Of a stretch of DNA of 64,000 nt, positions 25,552 to 39,700 are shown piece after piece (position 1 is the first letter of the stretch; every line of letters starts with the position of its first letter). Origin of the DNA: Styela clava (taxonomy: Eukaryota > Chordata > Ascidiacea > Stolidobranchia > Styelidae). The notes under the pieces are model-generated. The model had not been told where the DNA came from. It searched no databases and saw only the letters and a list, made by a program, of their open reading frames with translations. A program made the position numbers and the translations under genes. The stretch lies in NCBI RefSeq assembly GCF_964204865.1, contig NC_135255.1:1116001-1180000 (forward strand), written 5' to 3'.

Positions 25552-27701
25552 CTATTGCGTAGTGCATTCTGGTTTTGCCATGATTTTGTCCATCCACTTA
25601 TTATAACTCTGTACCCTGGTATATACTCCGGGTATATTTGTTTTACATCGAGTATCTCCCCAACTCGTAATACCAACCAAATAGAACTTGTCGTCTCTTT
25701 TGCAAAGTAAGGGGCCGCCAGAGTCGCCCTGTTTTCATTAAAATATTTGAAAGTTAGCCATCGTTTTATATTGTAAAACTGTACCAGCCTCTTGCATGAT
25801 AATATCTCAGATTACATAACAACACTTTACAAGCTTTGAAACAGCGCTTGCGGATTACTGTATTAGGTTTTGGAAATAAAAGAATGCTGTGCATCAACTC
25901 TAGGTAAACTTTAAGTGCAAATCGACACATTGTTTTTGCTACGAATCAGAAAATCGTGCAGGAAAGTCTATTCTATTTCTACTTAAAGTTATAAAATATT
26001 TTAACTAACCCGGCATGAATTTCCACCTGTTCCTCCCGCACATACGTATGAGTTATGAATCGTATAAATTGACCAGAATGTTGCTTGGCATTGTTTATTG
26101 CTGATGATCGGCATTTCGACTTGTCTCAAATATCGCTCAATTCCAGGCTCTGAAGAAACATAGATGCAATTAAATAAAATTGATTATAGAACTTCCTACT
26201 TAATTATCAATGTATATGTCAATTGAAGGACAATAATCTGTTTTCGTCATATAATAAAGTATAACAGTAAATTAGTATGATCTTTTCGGATTTCAAATTG
26301 TTTATACATCATGAAAACAGACAAAACACATCGCTATGTTTGAAATAAAATTGTTTTCTCACTATTTGCCTCTACTCTTCCCCACCCAGTCGTGACACAC
26401 ACTTCACCGGTTTTGAAAGGGGTTTCTTCGGGTTTTAATAAGCAGGCTGGTTGGACTGACTTGGAAGATCTTGCAGGATATCTGTTCCAAAAGAATTAAA
26501 TATTTTATGCTGACTCTTTTAAGATGGCATGTTATGATCGGAAATTTTAAGCCAGCGTGTTTGTTCAATACAAATATTTGTATGTAATGAACACCATGGA
26601 TATACTGCACTGAAATAGTTACCTTAGCTTAATAAGAGCAATATCGCCCACCAAATCTTCTGAGAATTTATATTTTTCGTGTAAAAATATTGCGTCAACT
26701 ATGATCTCCTGTTCGGTGCCTTCATCGGTGTAAAGATCGAAGTCGCCGATAACGATGTTGTGAACGTCTCCTCTGAAAATGTACATTATAATTAATTTTA
26801 TCATTCCTATCTTAAATTAAAAATTTTAAACCAAAATTAAACAAATTTTATGTAGAATTGTATTACCAATTTTTATTTTATACACAAAACTTAATCTGTC
26901 AAAGACTACTGAAAAAAGGAATTTGAATTTTTCATCCGTAAGCATTATACGACTTAAGACTACCAGTTACATTTCAATCCAAATGCTGTCTGAATGATTG
27001 TATTTCTTTTACTAAACTTGGTGAACTAGACTAGAATGATGAAGGCTATACTGTTGGGGTTTGCTTACTCTATGAATTCGTCTAGGTAACACAAGAATTG
27101 AACCTATAAAGTACTTACAAATGAGGGCAATGTGCTGCTGTTATAACCCAATATCTGTCAATCAACGTCGCACCACAGAAATAATGACTTTTAGTTGTTG
27201 ACTCCGTGACGTAGTAAGCGACCTAGGACAAACGGAATTGGGTTATCAGGTCAGTCGGACGTGATCAAAAATTGTGGAAATACCAACAAATTAAATTTCT
27301 ATACTTCAAATTCAACAAATATCTTTTTGCACATATAAACTTTAAGAAGTCAAAGAATAAGCTGAACCTAATGAACTCAAATTTTGCATTTTGGAAATTG
27401 GGATCATTTATTATTTTATTTTCATATTACTCTGCTCAGAGAGACCCGTACTTTATTTTATTTAAAACAAACCAGGATAAACATTCCAAGTTTTTACAAT
27501 CGAATCTTGTTGCTGTAATACTCTATTACAAGAATGATATTATGTGCCAACGTAATGAATTTATATTCATGACACACGTGCTAATATGACTTTTATTTTA
27601 CTTTATAATATCATACCTGCCAAGGATAGTTATATTGACTTGTTTGAACTCCACCAATAATTTTCTTTACTGAACGTTTTGCTCTTCTTATTTCTGATTT
27701 T
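25552..27701 (-). other. S1 peptidase domain exons of the MAM protease
   Basis: Six exons (27701-27617 to 25728-25552) encode the catalytic domain. Zymogen cleavage would fall at VKK|IIGGVQ (K1233-I1234). Catalytic residues: His1279 in VITAAHC, Asp1326 in DIALIKL, Ser1418 in [14 protein letters not shown] and SWGDTRC with PGVYTRV are present. Chymotrypsin position 189, six residues before the active serine, is Asn1412 (GNSCRGDSGGP) instead of the Asp that gives trypsin its Lys/Arg preference; positions 216 and 226 are Gly. The triad is intact, so it is likely an active enzyme with altered specificity. Confidence 0.95.
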
Positions 27702-30700
27702 CTGTAAGATTTTGATAAAAAATGTCACAAATAATACGGCATGATAATATGGTATGATGTAAGTAGATGGCAATTGAGACTGCCAAATCATATGGGATTC
27801 TCCATATATTACACATACTTTTGATATCTTTTCCATGGTGTCATTAATTTCCATTCTTCGTTTTCAATTTCATGTTGTTTTCCCATTACTTTTTGTATTC
27901 TTACTCTGTACTCAAAGTGTTTTTTTGCAACTTTTTGTTCATCCGCGGTCAGGTTTATAACAGAATCACCTTGTGATATTTTTTTGTAATGCCCTTGAAT
28001 TTTAATCAAATCTATTGACTCATAATTCTCCCCTTTGTCATTTGCTATTTTTTGCGAAGAATTTGGATTTTGAACGATTTTTACAGTTTTATTTTGTTTG
28101 ATGTATTCTGGTGAATAATTATAAGCATTTTCCATGTTTGATCCCAAACTACGTTTTTCCCGTTCGACGAATGTTTCAACATTCTCGGAACCCCTCAGAT
28201 CGAATTGCATATCTTCTGAATAATATCGGGGATTAATGAGATGCTTATTGTGATTTTTTGGATAAGAAAGAAGTTTCATTTGTGTATTTGATATTCTTGC
28301 AGCACCGCCGTCTTTTGTCTCTGGAGCCATAATTACGATTCCATCTTCTTCTTCTTCCTGTTAAGAGATTATTCCATAAATCTGCTTTAACTACTCACAT
28401 AGTACATATCATCTGTGGTTCTTTTACGACATGCAAATTCATCTAAATCTATATTTTAATTTGATCCTGAAACAAGTAGTTAAATGGTTCACATATTCCT
28501 TGAGATATATTTAAGTTTATTCATAGTACAAGTACTACTTACCACTGGATATGGTATCACAGATTGACTAGATTCATCATGCATAACATTATCAGGAAGA
28601 TCCACGGGTTCTCTGATTGGTGCGTAGGAGTAGGGTGTTCCACAAGGTGGCCCTATAAAGACAATAGTAAAAAAAATTCATTGATCTGTAATCACCAGAT
28701 TGCCAGAAACGCAGTACAATAATGCAAATGTTATCAAACATGTATTTACTGTGCCGATTTTGCCGATTTTGATAAGTTCAATAATTAAGCAGGTCCCTGA
28801 ACCATATAAATTTTATTTGTTAAATTTATCTAATATATTATTTCCGCATATAAAGGACGGCTCCTAAAGCGCTCTGAATATTTCAGGATTGATAAAAAGT
28901 CTATATTGCTTTGAAATGGATGTGTATGTGATTGATCAAAGTGGCACATGTGTTATCATACTATATGTTGTGAGTTCTTACCGTAATCGCAAAATGACTC
29001 GTCACTGCCGTCGCCACAATCATCTCGATGGTTACATCTAAATCCGATTGGTATGCAGTAATGGTTGCCACATTTGAAATGCGTCTTTTCGCAACAAGGA
29101 TTACATACTCCATCTATCATTTTGATGTCATCAATAGCGATATCTCCCAAGTAATCGAGGCCACGAACGCCTTCAATCATGATCTATATGAATAAGTGGA
29201 AATTTAGACCAGGGGAAATTTGTTACTTCCATAGAAAACGAGACTTTCATTTTAAGTGACTACAATTGCAATAGGTGGAACCATATCTCGTTATAGAAAC
29301 AAAACTTTTTTTTATTAAATGTTACCCTATATAACAAACACAAATTTTACGGAGTATATTCATATCGGAGTCACAAAAGAATCCCAGTCAAAATGTGATA
29401 TATATAGGCATTCGGGATTTAATTAATAATGGATATTTTATTGCGGCGGTAGGACCTGCTGAAGGGAGCAAATTCCACTGAAATATATTTGAAGGTTGAA
29501 AGTTTTTGCGCACACCATTGCTTCATTGTCGCCTCCAATATAACCGACGAAAGAAATCACTTTACCTGGTAAGGTAGTTCGCCATGAACGTTGATCTTTG
29601 CAAAAACCCATTGATCGCCTTCATTTCTAGCATTTATCCAAATTGGTGATCCCAGGTACGAAGAATTTGTCTGTCGCGCTTCGATTTTATATATGTTTAT
29701 AGCACCAACGTGATCACCAAATGAGTGAAACCAAAATGTGACACATTTAGCTGTAAATAAAATATATTCCGATTATACCTAGTTGCTGCAACAAAGAACA
29801 ATCAATTCACGTGATGCGGTTGGACATTCAGAGACAGTGTTTCAAAACAATGAAGTTTCGTAAACGCGCCGTTTCCGTCTAAAAACTGGCATTATGATAC
29901 TAATTTAAATTAAAATGATTAATGACGTCTAAAAAAAGTTGCTACGTATTTTGCTTTTGTTGTCATTGAATATGTTCGTACGACTAAGAGCAACGCCGCT
30001 ATCAACAAAGTTAAGCCACGTTGACAGAGACTGTTTCACCACCAATTCCACGCATGTAGATCCATAAAACACGCTATTATATTGTCTGTGATTTAGTTTC
30101 ATTTGATTGGTTTTTTGATATTTATTAGATTTGATATAAATGCTAAATAGGAAAAAAAAATTGGGTTTTGTATTTTCCTACGAATATAAGGAAATGAATA
30201 TTGGTTAACCTACTATTGTCTGTGAACCTTTTGATTCCATAGTATTTCAAAGGTGAAATTTTGTTTTGATTGTCAAATAGCAGTTTTTTTTTTAAAATTC
30301 ACGGACATATCTCAGAATACGAAATTTTGAAATAAATAAATATTTGAAACAAAATTATGTAGTCAATCCCTTTGTGAGTGGCATAGACGCGAACGTTCAA
30401 TGACTAACCGCGTTATTGGTAGTAAATGCGACTTACATGGGCATATTATCTGATCATTTATAAGCTTCGAATTCAAACTGCAATCATGCCAACAACAACA
30501 ACAAAAATTCGGCGAAATAATCCAAAAGTTTCGTGACCACAAACTCCTTTTAATAATAGCGTTAACATATCTTACTTGAAGAGAGTCCTGGGTCTATCAC
30601 TGGGCTGACCAGCCTTGCCTTGTCATAACGCTGTCGTGGATTAGACGCTTCGACATACAGATAGGTTCCATTTTTGTCTGAATAAAACATGATTGTGTTT

Positions 30701-33700
30701 AAAACATTTTATTTGATTGATAAGCTAAAGGCAATAATAGATTGCCAAGTGTTGAAATGCATTTGGAGGATATATATGTATCCAAAAACATCTTATTTAG
30801 GGTATGTTTCTTCACGTTGTAAAAAAGGATCCTTAGAGTTTTTTGTCTAGTTTATCCATTTTGTGCTCATACATGCTTAATCCACCAAATTGATCATTCG
30901 TTCCAAGTGAATCATTCTTTATTTTGGGATTTATTAAGTATTATTTATTTGGATGATAAAAAGCTATGACAAACCCACTTCCTAACGTATGATCGTAATC
31001 TGGGCCTGTGTTTTTTGATGTCGTTTTCCCTTGATGTCTCGTCCAGTTAAAATCAACATGTTCTAACTCGTGTCTCCAAGCGCAGTTATTCTCCTCAAAA
31101 TTGCAGTCAAATGTAGCTTTAAACAGAAATAAAAAAAATTCTATCATCCAATTACATTCACTGATGGAATTATACGATCAGCGACGACTTATGGAGAGTC
31201 ATATGGATTGATTACCTAGAACAGTCATTTTTGTAAGCAATCGACAGGCTGATAAGAAACTAGGTTAACTTCGAATAATACTTACGACATTTTCCTTTAA
31301 CCATTTTGAAATCATCGATCGCGATATCTCCCTTCCAAAATTCTCCTCTTTTTGCCTCCAAAACCAATTTCGTGATTCCCCTTTTTCTCATATCAACAGT
31401 AGCTTCAAGCCATTGACTTCCTTTATTACCCCCATTCGTCCACAGCGGAATTAATTTTCCAGACTTTGGTACTTTTCTATAAAGAGTCAAATTACCAATA
31501 TCTGTTGAGAAAAAAAGTGATACGTGTTAAAAACCAATAATGTATATAAACTGTGGTATAATGGAATTCTAAAAGTAATTTCACTATTCATTACCTGTCC
31601 CAAACATGTGATACCAGAAATGAAAACACATATCGGATTCGACCAGATATTCTGGACTCTCTAACATTGCTCCATCTCCTTCATCTCTTGGTGTGGATGC
31701 ATCAATGTAAGCATAATCACCCCTGAAAAAATATAAATAATCTCTGTTTTCTCTATGGCGGAGAGGTTAGGGTTAAATTTTAGACACCGGTTTTATCCGC
31801 CTTAACAATAACATTTACGAGGTGAACGGATAACGTCATCTAATAGCGGACAAGATTGTAACGCAGATATCGTAAATATACCAGAATTTTTTTGCGACTG
31901 ACAATAGACTATTGTAAGATGATTACCTTTTCTACTTAAATATTGAAATATCGCGTATCAGATAATGAATTGGCGAGTTAGCATCTCCGTCTTGATAAAA
32001 CACAACTTTTAATATCTGCGAATAGAATCAATCTTTCGACATTGTGCTGTGTACGTATGACATTTTTTTAAGTTTCCCAAATGCCTTGAGCGTGTTATTA
32101 AACGTAAACTTTGAAATACACACAACAATATAAGGCATTAAAGTATTTATTTAATAAATGACAAGATAAATATCATCGTCCTCTGCGTTAGCATCGTATT
32201 TATTAATTAAACATTCCCTTTCGTCCATTCAAATGTATATAATCAACTGGTAATAAATTTGAAAAAAAGATATTCAATAAAATTGCATGTACCTACTTCC
32301 TGACGTATGATCGACAAAGGGGCCTGTTTGTGACGATCGAAGCTTACTGGATTTAGTTTCCACTGTCCAGTCAAACTCATCCGATGGAGACAACACCTGA
32401 CTCCATTGGCATGTTTTACCTCCGCTGAAATCACAATCGATATCATTCGACGATGGCGCTGGATTAAAAATAAAATTAGTTGTGTTTAATTAATCAGTCC
32501 AATTAACATGTATATTTTCAGAAAATTGAAATCACAGAAAGGGCATGTCGGAAATCGGGAGACTGGATTAAAATGCTTGGGCAAGAGAAGTTGCAGTGCA
32601 ATACAGTACAATGGTGTAATTTTTTACACTGATAATAAATTATACCTGTTGAAATAACTTTATTTGCCTTTGCTGTTGATGGCGGACTTGAAACTGTAGT
32701 AGTTATTGTTGTTTTTTCTGCAGATAATAAAAATATTCTATGTTTGTGGATCGAATGAACTATAAAGCCTGTAACTAAGACTTGTCCAATCGTATCATTG
32801 ACCAATAAAAAGTAATAATATTGTTCCAAATTACCCATATTAGATTTATTTATACGTACTAGAATAGCTTAGGTGCACCATAAATCCATGTAAAGGCGGC
32901 GGATGTTAAATCAAATTATTGGTTAATGTGAAATGGTGGAGTTAGTTTTGAAATTACAAAATACCATTAATATACAGAATGTAAAACGTGACAATTAATA
33001 TAATATAGGGGAAGAGAAATAAATAAATGAGCAAATACAAATCTAACCGCATGGTGTAGCATCAATTTTGACATCATCAATGGCAATATCCGAGTAGAAA
33101 CCGTGTCCGATAGTGGCTCGAAATGCAAGAACGTAAAATGTATTTTCTCGTATTTCTGCTTGAGCAAATTTCCAATCAGTGTCATTTTTGCTTTGCTGTC
33201 CTTGTTTAGACCAATGTTTTGTAAATCTGAAAGAATTAACAAAAGTTTTCTCATCAGATCACAATAATACTTGGAACAAGACCAATTCGAATCGTTAAAA
33301 TAGTGATTGATATATGGCAACGGTAGCCGCATGAGCTCTTGGGAGTTTTTATGCGGCTCCTTTCGCTAGCATTATTTAATATTTAAATTTCCCTAAAAGA
33401 AACTGTAGTGTAACAGTTAAGCGATAGAAGAAGTTTTTATCAATAATTAAGACAAAGTGTGTTTTAGTATAAAAAACGTAGCGTGGAATTTTAAATCGGT
33501 CAAGCGACAAATCGTACGTCACAATGGTAAAATGCTTGTTGCTGCATTGGCGGTATTGAACCTTGGTTGCGGTTAGTCTCAGTTACAGTGCGATATGTCC
33601 TCAAGTAAGAAGCAACGATGAAAAACAGAGTTGTCAAGTCAGAATGGGAAGAAGAATACGCATTCACTAGTCAAGAAAATAAACCTTTTGCTTAATCTCT

Positions 33701-36700
33701 CATAAACTGCTAAGTCAAAATAAAGTCAGCAATGTTAAACGGCACCATGAAACGAATCACAAAAACTTCTTACGAGACCAACCTCGTTAATCAGCTGTAA
33801 GGAAACACAGATTAAATAGGTCTAAATTATTACTAAAAAGACAGTAGAAATTTATGGCATAATTTGGCAAGGAATCCGATGCAACAACTGAAGCTAGTTT
33901 TGTTATATCGTAGAATATCGTGCTAAACACCCATACTCTGACTGTGATTTTGTGAAAAAACAAATCTTGGTGATGTTGTCGCAGCCAATAGCCCAAACGC
34001 CGGTTTCGCGTCGCACTACACAAAGGCGCATCTCCCAAATTAGTACCAATGTAAGAGCTACAATGCAAAATGATTTAATGAGCTGTAATATCGCTATCAC
34101 ATATTTCTGACTTGCTGCATGCTCTTATACTAAAACATTTTGCACACCCCGGAATGGTCTCAATCGCTTCCGTAAAGGATTATTTGGCTGTCATACAAAC
34201 AGCGGGTTCAACATTTTAGGGCAGTTGTACGAGATGTATACTGTCACTCAAGTACAGTGTTTAATGCAACGATTTGTTCTTCAAGCGTAAAAGATTTAAA
34301 TTGGCGCTAGCAACACTATTTAGCATATTATTTATTGTGATTTACAAAAAAGAATATATGCAGCGACCCAGCGACATAAAAATTAGCGTCTGTTTGAATG
34401 CGTTGTGCGTGTCTGCATCTTTAATTGTTTCCAATCGACGCGACTAGAGACGTGTTTGTAATTTCCGAGTCGCCTTCAAACATAATCCGTTACAAAGGGG
34501 ATAATCATAAGTATAAATGTAGCGGTTAAATGCAATGCATCAAACATGATCCCAAAACGGAACACAAAATTTCCTTTAAGAAACTCATTTGTTTATGCAA
34601 CATTGACTACAGTAGTCATATTTTAAAGTACGGTCGATTTGTAATACTGGATAGCAATATGATTATAAAAAACACCAGTTACCTTTGGCCCCCACGAGCA
34701 ACGGAAAGCAACTCCAGTTTACCCATGTCTTTGCCTTGCATGTGATAATAAAAACTGATGCATGAAACGACAGATGGAGGAATGGGGACGCTTCTTATTA
34801 CTGCTTTGTCCCCTGGTTTCCTCGGTGATGAAGCTTCGACATACAAGTACCAACCCACTGGAAAATGAGAATTTCTATAACGTGTTGCCTTTTTAATGAC
34901 AAATATATATTTTTGAATGCCACATTACTCCCTGCAGTTTTCATATATTTTGAGATGTCTCGTTAGTCGTTACTGAATTATATTCAGAACATGCAAGGGT
35001 ATGATAATCGTATTCCACAGTTGGGGCTTGGTACTTTACAATCACAATTGCCATAAACTATGTAGGTGAAGCCGCGTGAATTGAGAAATTACAAAATTTT
35101 CAGTTAGTTTTATATCTTAAGCGGTTTGTACTTCTGTTAGTATGATCGGCAGCAGGTCCGGTTCTTTCCGAATGAGTCTTCTCTCTGTTTAATTCCCAGT
35201 CGAACTGATCATTGAAATCCTGTTTCCATCCACACATGCTTTCTTGCTCAAAATTACATTCTATACCTCCTGTAAATGTAAAGCATTAAAACATTGTTAA
35301 CGGCGCTTACACGTGTTCCATTATTCATTGTTTTGGCATATTACAGTAATTAGTGTATTCTCCGGATTTTGGACATAGGTAACTGAAATCTTTACGCCCT
35401 GTGTTAGGGTATGGATATACATCAGCTGTCCATTGTCAGTTGTCAAAAGCTAATATATTAATTGTGTTTTCATTTGAACTGAACACGCAACGTACCTGGT
35501 AATTTGTTAGGATTTCCCGCATCCCGAAGCCATGCTTTTGTTGTGGTGGCTTTAGTGGTCCTAGTTGTTGTTGTAGCAGTAGGTGTAGTTAAAGCAACTA
35601 GTTTCCCAAATGTTGGTTCCTCTGCACGACATCCCGTCAAACTGACGTCATCTATACCTGTGTCTCCCTGATAGTCCTTCCGTTCCGCTTCAATCACGAT
35701 CTGTGTAATTAAATTAGTTTATTTATAGGGGAACTTCAACAAAAATATGAATACCAATCTATTAAAATTTCTACATACCATAAAAGATCCTTTCGATAGA
35801 AACGCTGGCGGGATTGTTATTTGTCCGTGCCACCAAATGTTTCCTTGGTTGCTGTTTTTCTCCCAAACAGGATTACCAAGCCTTCCCTTGTCTCTCGTGA
35901 CGTATATTTTGAGTGGACCAATGTGTGGGCCATTCATGTTATACCAAAAATTGAATACCGGTGTCGCACCTTTGTCACAAGATATCAGAGGAGAAAGTAA
36001 CTGGGCTTTGTCGCCTTCTACCCGAGGCCACGATGTTTCGATATACAAATAGCGGCCACCTGAATTTGTTATGATATTACAAAATTAAATTCTGTAAATT
36101 TGTTCAGAAGAATTTAACTGTGAAGATTTCATATTTTTTAATAATATTGTCACATGTTAATTAAACATACAGAAATTCAATATTCAAGTAAGTCATGTTT
36201 CCTTAAACTTAAATTTCATCAAAATATAATTTAAATACATATTTGTCACACAAAAATGTTTTCCATAATTATATCTTGAATATTATATTTACTGTGTTGC
36301 ACTTCGATGTATAATTTGTCAAAAATTTACGATTTCACGAAATATCCTGCGACAACTATAAGTAACATGCAAGATGTTTCCTTTTGCCATCTGCGTATAT
36401 TGCTTCGGGCGAATTACCGCCTGGTTAAATTTAGCATTTTGGTTTACAAGGATTGGTTTTCTAAATACTAATCCCTTCCGGTGGGTAAGATCGAGTTTTC
36501 TGGATTATACGACATTCCTTCCATATATGATAATTGAGAATAGTATATAAGTCAATATTTTAACAACAATTTCGTTACATCAAAATATTTTTCAGATAAT
36601 GTGCTTATAAGATGACTGAGAAATTGCCCAAAATTCCTAAATTTATGAATACCAATTAAGGTAGTATATGTTTATAAAAATGAAATAATGAAAATATTAA

Positions 36701-39700
36701 ATAACTAATTTGATTTGTTATAATGCACAGCGACTCGCTATCAGCTGCATACTCACTTGAGTTTCGCAATGTATGATCATGAGTAGGTCCTGTATTTCTG
36801 GTTTGTGTCTTCCCTCTGTTCGGTAACCAGTTGAATTGATCACCTGACATTTGCGTCCATCCACATGTATTCTTCTCAAAATCACAGTTGATGGATTCTA
36901 AGATAAACAGTGAAATAAAGTGATTATATTGTACATATATTCTAATAATACTGCTCGTTATACAATAAAAATGCCTCTGGTGAGGAGGCTTTTGGAATCA
37001 GGCGTTTCAAATCGACATGTACCCATCTGCCATATGTCTTTGAATAAGAAGCAACTTTAAACACCAATGGCCAGAAACGGCTTCGCATGACACCAAAATA
37101 TGAACAGAGTTTCATGTAAAGCCATGTTTGAAAACTGCACAATCTTCATTATAAATATCAAATCCGACGAAGTATGTTGATGATAAGAGATAATTTCTTG
37201 GCCTTGACTTATCTCACCAGTCAATGTAAACATTCTACGTATATGGGGTTCATGACCACGACGAAAATGTTATCGAAATGATCTGGCTGCGCAGGAATAG
37301 TGCTTGTTAAAGTAAATTTGCACTCAAACACTTCTTCAAAATCACTTCTAGAGGTATATTTTATCCCATTTGTGATGTTGTCTTATACATTTTCTATAAA
37401 AATCAAATTTGGAATCAACAATGCTTCAATTGATAATTTGTTGTAATATACAATGATACCTATACGGATATTACATATATATGTTCCATTAGATTTCATT
37501 TTGAACATTTATATAGAAAATTAGGTCGAACAGAAGGTCTTGAAATACTTTTTTCAACTTTGTTTGGTTTGTAGACAGAATTGCATTATATCTCACGGTT
37601 GTAAATCCGCTAAATATTCATGAAAAGCTTTATTTTTTTTTTTAATTCTTTACTCCGAAGTAAAACAATGCGATTCTTCAGAATAGGGAAGAAACACTAA
37701 AAAACAACGATTTCATTTTCATTGACTTTTGAACTAAGTATAAATCACTGAACTCACTTCTCCCGCATCTTGTTGGCGACAACAAGATGTCGTCAATAGC
37801 GATATCGCCTCTGTAATTCTTTCCACGAACGCCCTCGAATATTATCTGAAAATGTATGTGTATAAGAATGTCACGGTTATCTGATAAAGTACCTGGAACA
37901 ACCAGGAGAGTCGGTATTGTAGAATGGTGACAAAATGTCTTCGATTTTGTTTTTCATTGGTTAAGTAACCTTTTTTTAACTTATTCCACCGTGTGGATGA
38001 AATTCCCATATAATACTTCTCAACTAGCGTTTGTTATACTAGTTCACTTTTAGAATAAATAATGATTTTTTGAAGTCAAATCAATAGCATTTTGTTATTT
38101 ATTATAATATTATCTTATTATGGGCCAGATGATGTATGACTCATTCGCACGAAAGCTCAAAGGAACATTCAAGTTAAAATATATATAATTGTCATGGGAA
38201 TGATATTTGAAACAACAAACAACGAGATGTTAACCAAAAAATGAATCGGAATTTGACTTGAAACGACTTTTTTGCTATTCAGAATTAACGAAATCAAAAA
38301 ACAGCAAACAACATTTTATAAGTTCAACTTTCTTTTCGCTCAGCTTCATTGACTATTCAAGCTCACAAATTTTGCGAAAAAATTTACTGGACTGGATATA
38401 ATAGAAAACAATGTCCTCTGAAGCGACATCAGACATGAACACTTCAATGATGGCTTCTCTTTTATTATTATATGAGTTATCTGATCACCTATGAGCTTGA
38501 TGATACTAAACTACTACTAGATTTAAATTGTTTTTAATAAATGTGTGACACATTGTAGCACGTACGTTTACGGGTTCCATAATGGTAAATTCAACCGACT
38601 CCTGGTTCCACCAGTCATTATCTTCACCCGCAAGGTTTCTGATGTTACTTCCAACCGACCATGGACCCGATAGGTGTGAAATTGTTTGTAATTTTTTTGA
38701 CTTTCGACCTTTAAGATAGACGTTCAAATCCTTCACGTCAGAACCGTGCATGTTATGCCAGAATCTGATATAAAAAAGATCATCAGATAACATATTAATA
38801 GAAGAAGATGACTAACAATTTTTCCGGTTTTCAATAACTTGTATTGATAAAAATACAGCCAATAAGAATCACAACATTGAGGATTGAGGATAATACATCC
38901 AAATTGATTGATTAAAAAGACTGCTGAAAAAAACTATAAAACTTCGAAATCTGACATCACTGTTATATCTGCCAATCAATCGCTATCTAACCACATGTCA
39001 AATGAATTGGTCTGAGTGACTGTTTGCGACCTCTCCAAGAGTTTTGCTGAATTGCTTCATGATATTTATTTAAAAACGGCTCTTTCGCCATGTAGCACCA
39101 CTTTAGGCCGTTCATTTTTCAAATACTTGTACGATCATAAAATATATTTGAAGCTTATACATGTAAACAAACATGATGTTAGATTGTGTCGTAACGTAAT
39201 GATACCTTGTCGTAAATACCTTACTGAGTTGTTTTCCTATGGTCTCTAAAATGAATTTTCATGTATTCAAGAGCTAACACTCACAAGCTACCTCTGGTGG
39301 CATTCAGTTGAATTTATACATATGAACAAATATTGCTATACAAAAAAACAGTTCACGATCTTCCTTTCAGATTTAGATTAGTTTGTGATTGCAAATACAT
39401 TGAAATATTATAGTTACGCCAACATATTATGTTGTTTTTTATTTTGGGCACTATCAATTTTATTTCAAAACTGCACCACGCCCTCATACTAAAATCGATG
39501 TGGCTTTTATGGATAATAAATATATCCTATCAATCGTGATTTTATTTTGGGATGAACATGTTCGTATATATAGCATGAAATGGTTTTCGATCTAGCTGAC
39601 ATAATACTATTAATATCTAATATCTGTTGGCACTTTAGCAACTGATTGAACTTGACCTTCAGATTTCGACTTAATACGTCATTTCAAAATGAGTTTTTTA

